A stretch of 64,000 nt of DNA. Source: Bacteriovoracaceae bacterium. GTDB taxonomy: Bacteria > Bdellovibrionota > Bacteriovoracia > Bacteriovoracales > Bacteriovoracaceae. The translations under genes and the position numbers were made by a program. Location of the stretch: contig CANCFT010000001.1 of the NCBI GenBank assembly GCA_947377285.1, positions 62,001 to 126,000 on the forward strand, given 5' to 3'. The notes under the pieces are model-generated. The model was not told where the DNA came from and made no database searches. It saw nothing but the letters and a program-made list of their open reading frames with translations. This document shows positions 34,507-43,610 of the stretch, one piece after another. Numbering within the stretch: the first letter of the stretch is position 1; every line of letters begins with the position of its first letter.

Positions 34507-35153
34507 TAGTAACCTCTTCGTGAATTTAGATAATACTTAAATATATATTCAAAAACTTCTAAGTGCCGTTTAGCTTCTTCAACACTATCACCCCAAACAT
34601 ATACTCCGTGGCCCCTTAAAAGTAGTCCATAATTATTTTTTTGCTCTAATATTGCCGGTTTAATTTGTTCCGCTAAAAGTGCAATGTCTTGAGTGTTATC
34701 AAAACATGGAATATTTATTTTGAGTTCGTGAGTTTTAACACCTTTGAAGCCTTTCAATAATTCAAGCCCTTCTATCGTGGCATAAAGTTTTCCATAAAAC
34801 AGATCGGCAAACAATAGAGAGTCGAGGAGGTGACTATGTAGGACGCAGTTAGCTTTTGTAATTTGGTAAATAGTTAAATGAATATCTGTTTCATCTGATG
34901 ACTTGCGGTTTGATTTTAAATAGTCTGGATGCATTTTTCTAGTTTCAAAAAAGATGGGGAGAAAGTTGTCTTCGCTGAATCTACTTTTATCAATTCCAGA
35001 CTCTGAGACTAGTGCGATATCAGGACTAGTTTTCGAGCGCAGTGAATAGTTTCCACTAGTCGCAGGATTGTGGCCTAAACTATTCATAACTCTTACAAGA
35101 GTGGCCAGTTTTTTCATTTCTTCATAGTCTTGAGCGCTAATGATAAAAGACAC
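34506..35153 (-). CDS. mtnB: methylthioribulose-1-phosphate dehydratase
   Basis: 215 residues of the class II aldolase family: ATSGNYSLR near the N-terminus, zinc ligands H106 and H108 (LHSHLLDS) and the late LLRGHGVYVWG motif. It dehydrates methylthioribulose-1-phosphate in methionine salvage. First gene of the mtnBDC operon, with AGGA just before the ATG. mtnA and mtnK/mtnN are not in this window. Confidence 0.94.
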   Translation of the reverse strand: MSFIISAQDYEEMKKLATLVRVMNSLGHNPATSGNYSLRSKTSPDIALVSESGIDKSRFSEDNFLPIFFETRKMHPDYLKSNRKSSDETDIHLTIYQITKANCVLHSHLLDSLLFADLFYGKLYATIEGLELLKGFKGVKTHELKINIPCFDNTQDIALLAEQIKPAILEQKNNYGLLLRGHGVYVWGDSVEEAKRHLEVFEYIFKYYLNSRRGY

Positions 35154-35172
35154 ATAAATCCTGGGTAAAAGT

Positions 35173-35269
35173 ATTTACTCTATATAGTAAATCTTGCTTT
35201 TTTTGGCCACCAGTATGTAGTAAAGATGTATTAAAGATGTAGTAAAATTTTAATAAATACGAAGTAAAT
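35173..35269. promoter_or_regulatory. AGTAAA-rich divergent control region of the methionine-salvage genes
   Basis: Between mtnB and the aminotransferase gene lie a perfect inverted repeat ATTTACT-N6-AGTAAAT (35173-35192), three tandem 11-mers (ATGTAGTAAAG, ATGTATTAAAG, ATGTAGTAAAA at 35215-35247) and a further AGTAAAT (35263-35269). The shared word AGTAAA suggests one DNA-binding protein acting on both promoters. No SAM-riboswitch-like structure is evident. Confidence 0.6.
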
Positions 35270-35279
35270 AAGGATACAA

Positions 35280-36437
35280 ATGAAGCCATTCAATCATGCA
35301 GTGACAAATTTTAAAGAATCGATCTTTTCGACCATGACTAAACTAGCTATTACACATGAAGCAATTAATCTCTCTCAGGGGTTTCCCGACTTTGAAGGAC
35401 CAAAGTGGATCATTGACCTAGCTAAAAATGCGATGGATCAAGGTCATCTCAATGGAAATGTTGGTAAAAATCAATATGCTCCTTCATTCGGTATACTTCC
35501 ACTTAGAGAAGCGATTGCGAATAATTACAAAAGATTTTACGGAGTTGAATTTAATCCTCTCAATGAAATAGTTGTTACCAATGGAGCGACAGAAGCCATT
35601 TTTTGTACTTGCATGGCCTTACTTAACCCAGGGGACGAAGTCGTAGTCTTTGAGCCATTTTATGATTCTTATTTAGCATCATTACAAATGGTTGGAGCGG
35701 TAATAAAGCCTGTCACTTTAATCGCCCCTGATTTTTCATTTGATAAAAATGAATTATTCTCAGCAATAGGGCCAAAAACAAAAATGCTTATTTTAAATAA
35801 TCCACATAATCCAACTGGAAAAATATTTTCACTGGCAGAAATTAAATTGATTGCTGAACTTGCAAGAAAATTTGATTTTCTTATTTTATCAGACGAAGTT
35901 TATGAATTTTTAACTTTTGATGAGTCTCATATCCCTACTGCTTCTTTTGAAGACCTAGCAGTTCGGACAATTACGATTTCTTCAACAGGGAAAACGTTTG
36001 GCTTAACAGGTTGGAAAATTGGTTGGGCAGCAGGTCCTGCTGATATAATTAAAGCGATTCATAATGTACATCAATTCACTACTTTTTGCGTGGCCCATCC
36101 TCTTCAAGTAGCGATGGCCGAAGCACTTAATAAAATGGATGAGTACTTAGTCGATTTTAAAAAGCAGTACCGTAATAAAAGAGACTTATTAGTTACAGGG
36201 CTAAAAGCTGCAGGCTTCAACGTCTTAAATCCTGCCGGGACCTATTTTGCGATGGCAATTCTTAAGGAAGGTGAAAATGATATTGAATTTTGCCAGAAAC
36301 TTATATTAGAAAAGAAAGTTGCCGTTATTCCAACTTCTGCTTTTTATATGAAATCAAACGCAGGTAGTTCAATGATTCGTTTTTGTTTTGCTAAAACAGA
36401 TGAGACCTTGAAAGCGGCATTGAAAAATTTAAACTAA
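35280..36437 (+). CDS. methionine-type PLP aminotransferase (salvage last step)
   Basis: 385 residues, class I/II aminotransferase. Features: NLSQGFPDFEGP near the N-terminus, NNPHNPTGK, and the PLP lysine K238 in SSTGKTFGLTGWKIG. The overall pattern resembles the YbdL-type methionine aminotransferase. Divergent from mtnBDC and sharing their control region, it is well placed to convert 4-methylthio-2-oxobutanoate to methionine. A kynurenine or broad-range aminotransferase is the main alternative. Confidence 0.88.
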   Translation: MKPFNHAVTNFKESIFSTMTKLAITHEAINLSQGFPDFEGPKWIIDLAKNAMDQGHLNGNVGKNQYAPSFGILPLREAIANNYKRFYGVEFNPLNEIVVTNGATEAIFCTCMALLNPGDEVVVFEPFYDSYLASLQMVGAVIKPVTLIAPDFSFDKNELFSAIGPKTKMLILNNPHNPTGKIFSLAEIKLIAELARKFDFLILSDEVYEFLTFDESHIPTASFEDLAVRTITISSTGKTFGLTGWKIGWAAGPADIIKAIHNVHQFTTFCVAHPLQVAMAEALNKMDEYLVDFKKQYRNKRDLLVTGLKAAGFNVLNPAGTYFAMAILKEGENDIEFCQKLILEKKVAVIPTSAFYMKSNAGSSMIRFCFAKTDETLKAALKNLN

Positions 36438-36447
36438 AAATATAATA

Positions 36448-36482
36448 AAAAAAGCCCTTTAGATTTTAGTCTAAAGGGCCTT
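36448..36482 (-). terminator. intrinsic terminator between aminotransferase and RND genes
   Basis: GCCCTTTAGA (36454-36463) pairs with TCTAAAGGGC (36470-36479). On the minus strand the stem is followed by a T7 run, so it ends the RND operon efficiently; on the plus strand the tail is weaker. Confidence 0.85.
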
Positions 36483-36490
36483 AGTAAAAG

Positions 36491-39400
36491 TTAGGCCATA
36501 AAAATTTTCTTCATAATATTCCCAGACCAAACTCTAAATCTTTCGATAAAAGTATAGGCTGCAGGAATAACCACAAGAGTTAGAATTGTTGAAGAGACAA
36601 GCCCTCCAATAACAGCTATTCCCATTGAAGTTCTTTGTTTTGAAGCTTCATTTAATCCAATGGCAAGTGGAATCATTCCGGCAATAAGGGCAAATGAAGT
36701 CATTAAAATCGGACGAAGGCGAGATTTACCAGAGGCGATAATGGCATCGTATAGACTCATTCCTTGCTGAACTTGTTGATTAGCATAATCAACTAGTAAA
36801 ATTGAGTTCTTCGTTGCAACACCTAAAAGCATAATACAACCAATCATTGAAAATAAATCTAAAGAAGAGTGTGCCATTGCTAAGGCATAAAAAGCACCAC
36901 ACATCGCAAGAGGAAGTACAAGCATGATAGTAAGTGGAGTGACAAAGGACTCATATAATGATGCAAGAACAAAATAAATGAACATGATTCCAAGTCCACC
37001 AGCTACAATCATATTGGCCATTAACTCTTGAAAGTTTTCAGCTTGTCCTACAAATTGGTAGTGCATAGTACTTGGCAATTTTATTTCATCACTTAACATA
37101 CGTTTGATATCTGCAATAGCTCCACCCATTCCTGGTCCATCAGGAGCAATATCAGCGGAAATTTGAATATAGCGACCTCTATCCTGACGATTAATATTAG
37201 CAGGTCCTATTGTTTCAAATGGAGTCGTCATACTGCTTAATTTAATAAGCGAGTAATTGATGTTTGGAACATAAGTATCATCATATCCAAGTTTTAAATT
37301 TCTTTGATTTTCTTGTAAACGCACACGAATATCATATTCTTCGCCATTTTCTCTAAAGACAGCGGCTTTTGAACCTTCAATAAGAGTTCTTAATTCAGAA
37401 CCCATTAAAGTTGTCGAGACACCAAGTTTTTCAGCTTTATTGCGATCAGGTACAACTTGAAATTCAGGTTTACCAGGTCGATTTGTACTATCAACATCTT
37501 TAAGAGCAGGGTGGTGCTTGAGTTTTTCAAATAATAATCCAGAATATTTTTCAATTTCTTTCATATCATCACCAACAATATTTATGTTGAATGGACGCTG
37601 GCCTCCACCTACGGCATCAAAATCTTTAACGGCCGGGTTAGCATAGGCAAATGGTTTTAACTGACCTCTTATAATTTCTTTAAATTGAGAAGTTGAAATT
37701 CCTTTTCTTTCTTTACCTGGGACAAGGTTTACAAAAATGCTCGCTTTTTCTGGCTGACCATTCTTATCACCAACTGTTAATACAGTGTTTTTCACTTCTT
37801 TATTTTTTCTTACTAGATTTTCTACCTCAGTAGCAACTGTATTCATCCCGTCAAGACTTGTTCCAGGTTTTAGATCAACAGAGACGATAAATTCACCTGC
37901 ATCTTGAGGAGGTAAAAAAGTTTTGGGAACAGTTTTTAAGGCAGCAAAGCTGGCAATAAAAATAATGAAAGCTCCAACCAGGATGACCATTGGTCGTTTT
38001 AAAGTGAATTTTAAAACACTCACATAGACATCCTCAAGCCAATTCTGGAACTGGTTGAATGCTACTAACATGGCCCCTAAAGTATGGTCATAGATACCAA
38101 CTTTCTTTTTAATATGGCCTGGTTCATGTTGTTCAATTTTTCCTGCGAAATAAGCAGAAAGCATTGGGGCCATCGTAAGTGCATCAAAAAGTGAAATGAC
38201 TAAAGCAAAACATACTGTTAATCCAAATTCTTTAAAGAACTGACCAACAACTCCATCCAAGAAAGCAATTGGACCAAAAACAGCAATAACTGTCAGGGTC
38301 GTAGCAACAACTGCTAGTGTTACTTCATTTGTTCCTTTGATCGCAGCATTTACTGGATCTTCACCCATTTCAATATGCCTAAAAATATTTTCCCTAACAA
38401 CAATAGCATCATCAATGAGTAGTCCTACAGCTAATGAAAGGGCCAGAAGTGTCATGATGTTTACGGTAAAGCCGGCAGCAGCTAAAAGTATAAACGATCC
38501 TAGCAATGAGTTCGGTAGGGCAAGTCCTGTGATGATCGTTGATCGACCAGAACCTAAAAAGAAATAGACCACTATGATTGTTAAAATAACTCCAAAAATA
38601 ATAGTTTCGTAAACATCGTCCACGTTGGCTTTAATTTGTTTAGCCCCGTCGCGAACAACTTCAAGTTCAATTTTATTATTTTCTAACTTTAAAGATTCGT
38701 TAATTTTAAGCGCTTTCTTTTTAATGGCTTCAGCTACACCAATTGTGTTAGAACCAGATTGTTTATAAATAGAAAGTAAAATAGCTTTTTTACCATTAAA
38801 ATATCCGTAACCTGTTCTTTCTTCGAGTGAGTCAGTTACTTTTGCAACATCTTTTACAGTGACAGGAATATCGTTACCAACAAAGTTTACAATTGTGGAT
38901 TCAATTTCCTTAATAGTTTTATACTCCCCAAGTGTTCTGAAAACTGAGTCACTGGTACTCGTCGAAACTTTTCCAGCTGGAATATTTTGACCAGAAATTT
39001 GAAGGCGACTAGTGACTTGCGAAGCAGAGAGTTCATGAGACTTTAATTTATTGCGGTCGAGTTCAACTTTAATTTCTCTTTTTCTACCACCAACAATTTC
39101 AACTAGCCCAACTTGATTGATTTGCTCAAATTGAGGTTTAATTTTTTTATCTACAATTTGATAGAGCTCTCCATCAGAAAGTTCAGATTGAACTGCAATT
39201 GTGACAATCGGTTGATCGGCAGGATCGAGTTTTCTAATGACTGGCTCTTGGATATCAGTTGGCAATTTTTTGCGAGCTGCTGAGACTTTATCGCGTATTT
39301 GTTGTTCAGCATATTTGATGTCAGTACTTAAGCTAAATTCAGCAATAATAACTGAAACGTTTTCTAAGTTTTGCGATGAAAGCTTTTTTAGACCAGGAAC

Positions 39401-39619
39401 GTTTGAAAGCTCTTCTTCGTAAACTTTTGATACTAATGTTTCAACTTCTTCAGGACCAGCACCAGGGTATACGGTGGTTACAGTGACAATTGGAAAAGTT
39501 ACATTTGGAAATAAGTCGACGGGTAGTTTTTTAAGTGAAAGCCATCCTACGACAAGAATGATTGTAACTATACAAGTTATAAAGACGGGACGTTTAATTG
39601 ATAAACTTGCCAAATTCAT
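36491..39619 (-). CDS. RND-family (AcrB/HAE1-like) efflux pump
   Basis: 1042 residues, normal for HAE1-type RND pumps. The N-terminus (NLASLSIKRPVFI) is typical, there are twelve predicted membrane helices with two large periplasmic loops, and TM4 carries the proton-relay pair D403-D404 (LLIDDAIVV). It uses the proton gradient to export hydrophobic or toxic compounds. It is the last gene of tetR-tolC-RND, with an ATGA overlap with the TolC gene and GGAGG before the start. No membrane-fusion (adaptor) gene is present in the operon or nearby. Confidence 0.94.
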   Translation of the reverse strand: MNLASLSIKRPVFITCIVTIILVVGWLSLKKLPVDLFPNVTFPIVTVTTVYPGAGPEEVETLVSKVYEEELSNVPGLKKLSSQNLENVSVIIAEFSLSTDIKYAEQQIRDKVSAARKKLPTDIQEPVIRKLDPADQPIVTIAVQSELSDGELYQIVDKKIKPQFEQINQVGLVEIVGGRKREIKVELDRNKLKSHELSASQVTSRLQISGQNIPAGKVSTSTSDSVFRTLGEYKTIKEIESTIVNFVGNDIPVTVKDVAKVTDSLEERTGYGYFNGKKAILLSIYKQSGSNTIGVAEAIKKKALKINESLKLENNKIELEVVRDGAKQIKANVDDVYETIIFGVILTIIVVYFFLGSGRSTIITGLALPNSLLGSFILLAAAGFTVNIMTLLALSLAVGLLIDDAIVVRENIFRHIEMGEDPVNAAIKGTNEVTLAVVATTLTVIAVFGPIAFLDGVVGQFFKEFGLTVCFALVISLFDALTMAPMLSAYFAGKIEQHEPGHIKKKVGIYDHTLGAMLVAFNQFQNWLEDVYVSVLKFTLKRPMVILVGAFIIFIASFAALKTVPKTFLPPQDAGEFIVSVDLKPGTSLDGMNTVATEVENLVRKNKEVKNTVLTVGDKNGQPEKASIFVNLVPGKERKGISTSQFKEIIRGQLKPFAYANPAVKDFDAVGGGQRPFNINIVGDDMKEIEKYSGLLFEKLKHHPALKDVDSTNRPGKPEFQVVPDRNKAEKLGVSTTLMGSELRTLIEGSKAAVFRENGEEYDIRVRLQENQRNLKLGYDDTYVPNINYSLIKLSSMTTPFETIGPANINRQDRGRYIQISADIAPDGPGMGGAIADIKRMLSDEIKLPSTMHYQFVGQAENFQELMANMIVAGGLGIMFIYFVLASLYESFVTPLTIMLVLPLAMCGAFYALAMAHSSLDLFSMIGCIMLLGVATKNSILLVDYANQQVQQGMSLYDAIIASGKSRLRPILMTSFALIAGMIPLAIGLNEASKQRTSMGIAVIGGLVSSTILTLVVIPAAYTFIERFRVWSGNIMKKIFMA

Positions 39620-41043
39620 TTAGAACCTCCGGCACTGAAAGTTTTAAGTTGAGCGTAAATATTTAATATATTTGTTTCATTTTGAATTCTGGTCAATTCA
39701 GATTGAGCATAATCTTGTTCAAAATTTAAAACTTGAAAAGTTACGGTGCGTCCTTTACTTAGGCGCTCTCTTTCATTTGCGGCTTTAAACTTTTGAGCTT
39801 CTTCAATTTTTTCGACTAAAGAGAGTTTAATTTTGGCATCTTCAAATCGCGAAACCAAATCATTCCATTGTTGCTCTTGTTCAAAAAGTTTTCGTTGGAA
39901 ATTTTGTTCTGCCGCAATTTGCTCTTTTTTGTACCCAGTAATATTATTAGTCGTTGTTCCAAAATCAATTGGTGTAGAGAATCGTATACCAATCGCTTTA
40001 GTGTCATGATTAGTTTTAAGGGAATTAGTGAGTGCGGTATCTTTAGCAGGATTTCGACCATTCATTGCGTATGAACCATAAACTTCTAAAGTTGGCTTAT
40101 TCTTTTCAATCGATAAATCTGCACTTGCCTTTGAAATTTTTTGAACTTCGAGGGCCGCTTTTGTGTCGTCTCTTAAATCTTCTTTAGAAGGGAGAGTAAG
40201 TTTTTTAATTTTATTTGAATCAACAGATTCAACTTCTTCATCTATAGAATCATTGTCAATCCCTCTGAGTGAATTGACCGATCGTTGAAGGTTTTTTAAT
40301 TCTTGAGATGAACTTTTTAATTCATATTCACGAGCTTTATAGTTTGCGTCTGCTTGTAAAAAATCAGCATTTTCAGCTAAACCACTTTTAAGTCTATTCT
40401 GGTTCCATGTCCTAATTTTTAAAGCACGTTCTAGACTCTCTTTTTGAACTTTAACGACTTTTCTCACTTGTGAAAGCGACCAATAAAGTGTTTCTGCCTG
40501 AGCAAGGGTCGCTTTAATTTTAAAATTTTCACTATGTTTAGTTGCTTGAACTTGAGATGTTATAATGGTTTCTTGAGATCCACTTTCACGACCTAAAAAA
40601 TTTCGCCAAAGAGATTGTGAAAGCTCTAGAGATGCAATTCCATCATGAAAATCACTTACTGGTAAAAAAGTAGGTAGGGCATCATAAATTTTTGTGTGGG
40701 AAAAACTATATCCAAGCTTTCCAACTAAACCAAAATTAAATTGCTCTTGGATCCCGGCCGTTAGAAAACTATAGTCAGTACGATCCCCTTGAGCATTGAC
40801 GTTTGTTGTTGGTTTTTTATCAATGGCAGATTGAGCTTGGGCAAAAAAGCTTGGGCGAAAAATTAATTTTCCTTCGCTAGCTCGTTCTTGAGTACCTTCA
40901 ACAATTAATTTACTGGCCGTTACTGATTGATTTTTTCCTTCAACTTGCTTTAGAAAATCTTCTAAAGTTAGTTGAGCAGAAAAACTCACTACTGGAAGAG
41001 CTGCGATTGAGAACACTAAAATGTTCACACGAAAGAGCTTCAT
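39616..41043 (-). CDS. TolC-family outer membrane efflux protein
   Basis: 475 residues with a signal peptide (LVFSIAALPVVSFSA). Long helical repeats with heptad-like patterns (SQVQATKHSENFKIKATLAQ and later segments) and two strand-rich regions per half match TolC. It would form the trimeric exit duct for the RND pump that follows. The start has AGGAG upstream and lies three bases after the tetR-type gene, so the three genes are one unit. Confidence 0.88.
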   Translation of the reverse strand: MKLFRVNILVFSIAALPVVSFSAQLTLEDFLKQVEGKNQSVTASKLIVEGTQERASEGKLIFRPSFFAQAQSAIDKKPTTNVNAQGDRTDYSFLTAGIQEQFNFGLVGKLGYSFSHTKIYDALPTFLPVSDFHDGIASLELSQSLWRNFLGRESGSQETIITSQVQATKHSENFKIKATLAQAETLYWSLSQVRKVVKVQKESLERALKIRTWNQNRLKSGLAENADFLQADANYKAREYELKSSSQELKNLQRSVNSLRGIDNDSIDEEVESVDSNKIKKLTLPSKEDLRDDTKAALEVQKISKASADLSIEKNKPTLEVYGSYAMNGRNPAKDTALTNSLKTNHDTKAIGIRFSTPIDFGTTTNNITGYKKEQIAAEQNFQRKLFEQEQQWNDLVSRFEDAKIKLSLVEKIEEAQKFKAANERERLSKGRTVTFQVLNFEQDYAQSELTRIQNETNILNIYAQLKTFSAGGSK

Positions 41044-41046
41044 TTA

Positions 41047-41700
41047 TTACTCCTGAATTTTTAAGCCATCAAAAAAGATGGATATTAAGTTATTTATAAA
41101 ATGTTCTGAATATATTGAATCTTTGAGAGACTTATTGAAATATTTTTCACCAACATGATTAACTCTTAGAGATGTAGTGAGAGAGTGAAAAAAGACTGAA
41201 GCTAAGATGACTGTATCTAAATCCTTTCTGATGAGATTTTTAGTTTTGGCATCTTCAAACATCTCGACCATAGTTGTATAGACTTTGAAAAATGTTTCTT
41301 GGAAAATATCTTGTATTAAAGGATTTTCAGTTTCAATTTCTCTGCAAACCATTTTCGTAGTATGCATATTTTCTAAGCCTTCTTTTATATAATCTTCACA
41401 AAAAAGTTTTAAACGTAGCTTGAGTTCCTCAGTAGAATTAACTTTCGTTAAAATTTGAGAAGCAGAATTTAATCGGCTTTCGCCATAAATTTTAAAACAT
41501 TCTCTATAAAGTCCTTCTTTTCCACCAAAGTGATATTTTATGGCGCTGACGTTGACGTTGGCACCATCGCATATATCTCTGACAGAAGCTCCTTCAAAAC
41601 CTTTTTCTCCAAAGTGCTTCTCTGCTTCCGATAAAATTAAGTCTCGTGTATCTGCAGGAATAACTTTTCGCCCAAAAAAAGAGCAAACTTTTTCAACCAT
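41047..41700 (-). CDS. TetR-family transcriptional regulator of the efflux operon
   Basis: 217 residues. The N-terminal helix-turn-helix is typical (RDLILSEAEKHFGEKGFEGAS, then ICDGANVNVSAIKYHFGGKEGLY); the C-terminal ligand-binding domain is helical and resembles the CerR/YbiH-like group. Being first in the operon, it most likely represses itself and the tolC-RND genes until a ligand binds. GAGG precedes the ATG. A candidate palindromic operator lies at 41757-41776. Confidence 0.92.
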   Translation of the reverse strand: MVEKVCSFFGRKVIPADTRDLILSEAEKHFGEKGFEGASVRDICDGANVNVSAIKYHFGGKEGLYRECFKIYGESRLNSASQILTKVNSTEELKLRLKLFCEDYIKEGLENMHTTKMVCREIETENPLIQDIFQETFFKVYTTMVEMFEDAKTKNLIRKDLDTVILASVFFHSLTTSLRVNHVGEKYFNKSLKDSIYSEHFINNLISIFFDGLKIQE

Positions 41701-41756
41701 ATAGGCCTCACAAATTTAACGCAATTGTTTGAGAGAATAACATGAATGTTTAAATA

Positions 41757-41776
41757 TTTAAAACGATTGTTTGAAA
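41757..41776. promoter_or_regulatory. candidate TetR operator
   Basis: The 20-mer TTTAAAACGATTGTTTGAAA matches its own reverse complement at 16 of 20 positions (TTTxAAACxATxGTTTxAAA). A second copy of the ATTGTTTGA half lies at 41724-41732, 42 bases away. Position just upstream of the regulator gene supports an operator role; no experimental support. Confidence 0.4.
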
Positions 41777-41800
41777 TAATTCTTACATCTTAAGCAATAA

Positions 41801-42196
41801 TCAAGACTTATGATGCTTTAGGCAAATAGAATTAATACAATATCTTAGCCCGGTTGGTTTTGGGCCATCCTCGAAAACATGGCCTAAGTGAGAATCACAT
41901 TGAGAACATCTTACTTCGACTCGTTTCATTCCAAGGCTGAAATCCTCAATTAGTCGAACATTTTTTGAGCCGACAGTGTCGTAAAAAGCTGGCCATCCAC
42001 TTCCAGAATCGTATTTTGTTTGTGAAGAGAAAAGCTTGTTGCCACAAGCGGCGCAGAAGTATGTACCTGGTTCAAAAAATGAATAATACTCGCCTGTAAA
42101 TGGTCTTTCTGTGCCACACATACGCAGAATTTTAAATTCTTCATCGTTGAGTTTCTTTTTCCATTCATCATTATTATTTTCATTATTTTCAGACAT
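41801..42196 (-). CDS. msrB: peptide-methionine (R)-S-oxide reductase
   Basis: 131 residues. Zinc cysteines C48, C51, C97 and C100 and catalytic C120 (LRYCINS) are all in place, with GSGWPAF and HLGHVF motifs. MsrB repairs the R-sulfoxide of methionine in proteins. ATG 42196 follows AGGGA and starts one base after the hemJ stop; the open frame extends to 42217, inside hemJ. No signal peptide, so it is cytoplasmic. Confidence 0.95.
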   Translation of the reverse strand: MSENNENNNDEWKKKLNDEEFKILRMCGTERPFTGEYYSFFEPGTYFCAACGNKLFSSQTKYDSGSGWPAFYDTVGSKNVRLIEDFSLGMKRVEVRCSQCDSHLGHVFEDGPKPTGLRYCINSICLKHHKS

Positions 42197-42197
42197 T

Positions 42198-42740
42198 TTA
42201 GAGTCCCTTTTTTTCACGAATCTTTTTGTATTTTTTTATCGCAAGCATTAAAAGAATGATAAAAGCAATGAGTCCAGCAATTCCATAAACCATACTCAAG
42301 ACATTTTTAAGGACAACTAAAAAGACAATGGCGACTAGGAAAATTGTCGAAATTTCATTTATTATTCTTAAAGACATTGGGGAGAATGAAATTATATTGT
42401 TTTGTTGTTGCTTAAATATTTTACCGAGAAATAGATGGTAAGCATAAAGACCTGCTACAAAGACAAGTTTTAAAATTAACCATGGAAATTGAGTTAAAGG
42501 CCAAAAATTTGAAGCCAAAGTTGAGCCAAAGAAAAGTACAACAATTGCTGAAGGCCAAGTTATTCCATACCAAAGTCGTCGTTGCATAATTTTAAATTGG
42601 TCTTGTAGTATTGTCTTTTCCGTCAAAGTTTTTGAGTCTGCTTCTGCAAAATAGACAAATAATCTTGGCATATAAAATAAACCCGCAAACCAAGTTACAA
42701 CTGAAATAATGTGAATAGATTTAAAAACTAAGTAGTTCAT
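42198..42740 (-). CDS. hemJ: protoporphyrinogen IX oxidase HemJ-type
   Basis: 180 residues with four to five membrane segments. The family pattern is seen in the N-terminal [24 protein letters not shown] (H10 and the following R), the central [10 protein letters not shown] and WLILKLVFV, and [17 protein letters not shown]. HemJ oxidises protoporphyrinogen IX to protoporphyrin IX in haem synthesis. It forms a two-gene unit with msrB; the link is probably only transcriptional. Confidence 0.88.
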   Translation of the reverse strand: MNYLVFKSIHIISVVTWFAGLFYMPRLFVYFAEADSKTLTEKTILQDQFKIMQRRLWYGITWPSAIVVLFFGSTLASNFWPLTQFPWLILKLVFVAGLYAYHLFLGKIFKQQQNNIISFSPMSLRIINEISTIFLVAIVFLVVLKNVLSMVYGIAGLIAFIILLMLAIKKYKKIREKKGL

Positions 42741-42771
42741 AATTTTTGAATTCTAGGCTAGATTATCTATT

Positions 42772-43374
42772 ATGAATAGAGTGTTTTATATTTTTCGACA
42801 CGGAGAAACTGACTGGAATCGCCAGCGAAGATGCCAAGGTCATACAAATACGAAGCTTAATGAAAATGGTGAGCAGCAAGCCAAGGAGCTCGCAATGAAG
42901 TTAAAGGACTATCCTTTAGACATAATTGTTTCAAGTGATCTTGATCGGGCCTTTATTACAGGCACATTTGTTGCTGAAAAAAATTGCATTCCCTTGAAAA
43001 TCGATTCTCGTTTGAGAGAAATGAGTTATGGACAGGCTGAGGGAATGTTATTTGATGATGCAATTAAACTATATGGAACAGAGCTTTGGCAGAAACTCCA
43101 GTCTTTTAAGCGTGAAAATGATCAGGTAGGATTTCCTGGTGGAGAGACAAGACAAATTGCCCGAGAGCGCTTTCATTCGGCCTTAATTCATCTTGTTGAA
43201 ACGACGACATATACAAATATTGGTATCAGTACACATGGGGGAGCGCTTCGAAATATTCTCCATAGCTTTTTGCCTGAGGACCATCACATACTTCCTATTC
43301 CTAATTGTGTTGTCTATAGATGTGAATACATTTCGGATATTAAAAATTTTAAAGTCGATCCAACTCCTTTATAA
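42772..43374 (+). CDS. histidine phosphatase family protein
   Basis: 200 residues of the phosphoglycerate-mutase-like superfamily. RHG motif at 9-11 with the phospho-accepting H10 (IFRHGETDWNRQ) and the second histidine in STHGGAL near 160. Small members act as phosphatases (CobC-, GpmB- or PhoE-like); the substrate cannot be told. Divergent from hemJ. Confidence 0.85.
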   Translation: MNRVFYIFRHGETDWNRQRRCQGHTNTKLNENGEQQAKELAMKLKDYPLDIIVSSDLDRAFITGTFVAEKNCIPLKIDSRLREMSYGQAEGMLFDDAIKLYGTELWQKLQSFKRENDQVGFPGGETRQIARERFHSALIHLVETTTYTNIGISTHGGALRNILHSFLPEDHHILPIPNCVVYRCEYISDIKNFKVDPTPL

Positions 43375-43610
43375 AGTTTTTCGTTTGGCAATGCAGTTAC
43401 TTGATTAACTTCAATAATCCAACGAAGAAATCAAAGGAAAATAGTTGGATATATAAGACCTCTAACATCTTCTTTTTCTCTGAATACTAATGACCTTGGT
43501 CAAGTAACATGAGTTTAAGATAATACAGGTTTTTATCTAATGCCATTTTTGCCACTAGGTTGATTGAATTTAACTTTATGGATTAAAATAATCCTAAGTG
43601 GGGTTTTCAA

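Noticed and set aside
35215-35247. CRISPR-like or origin iteron array
   Set aside because: Only three contiguous 11-mers without spacers and no cas or replication gene; a promoter operator fits better.
35154-35279. SAM riboswitch upstream of mtnB
   Set aside because: The region is too short and shows repeats rather than a riboswitch fold; no terminator stem precedes either gene.
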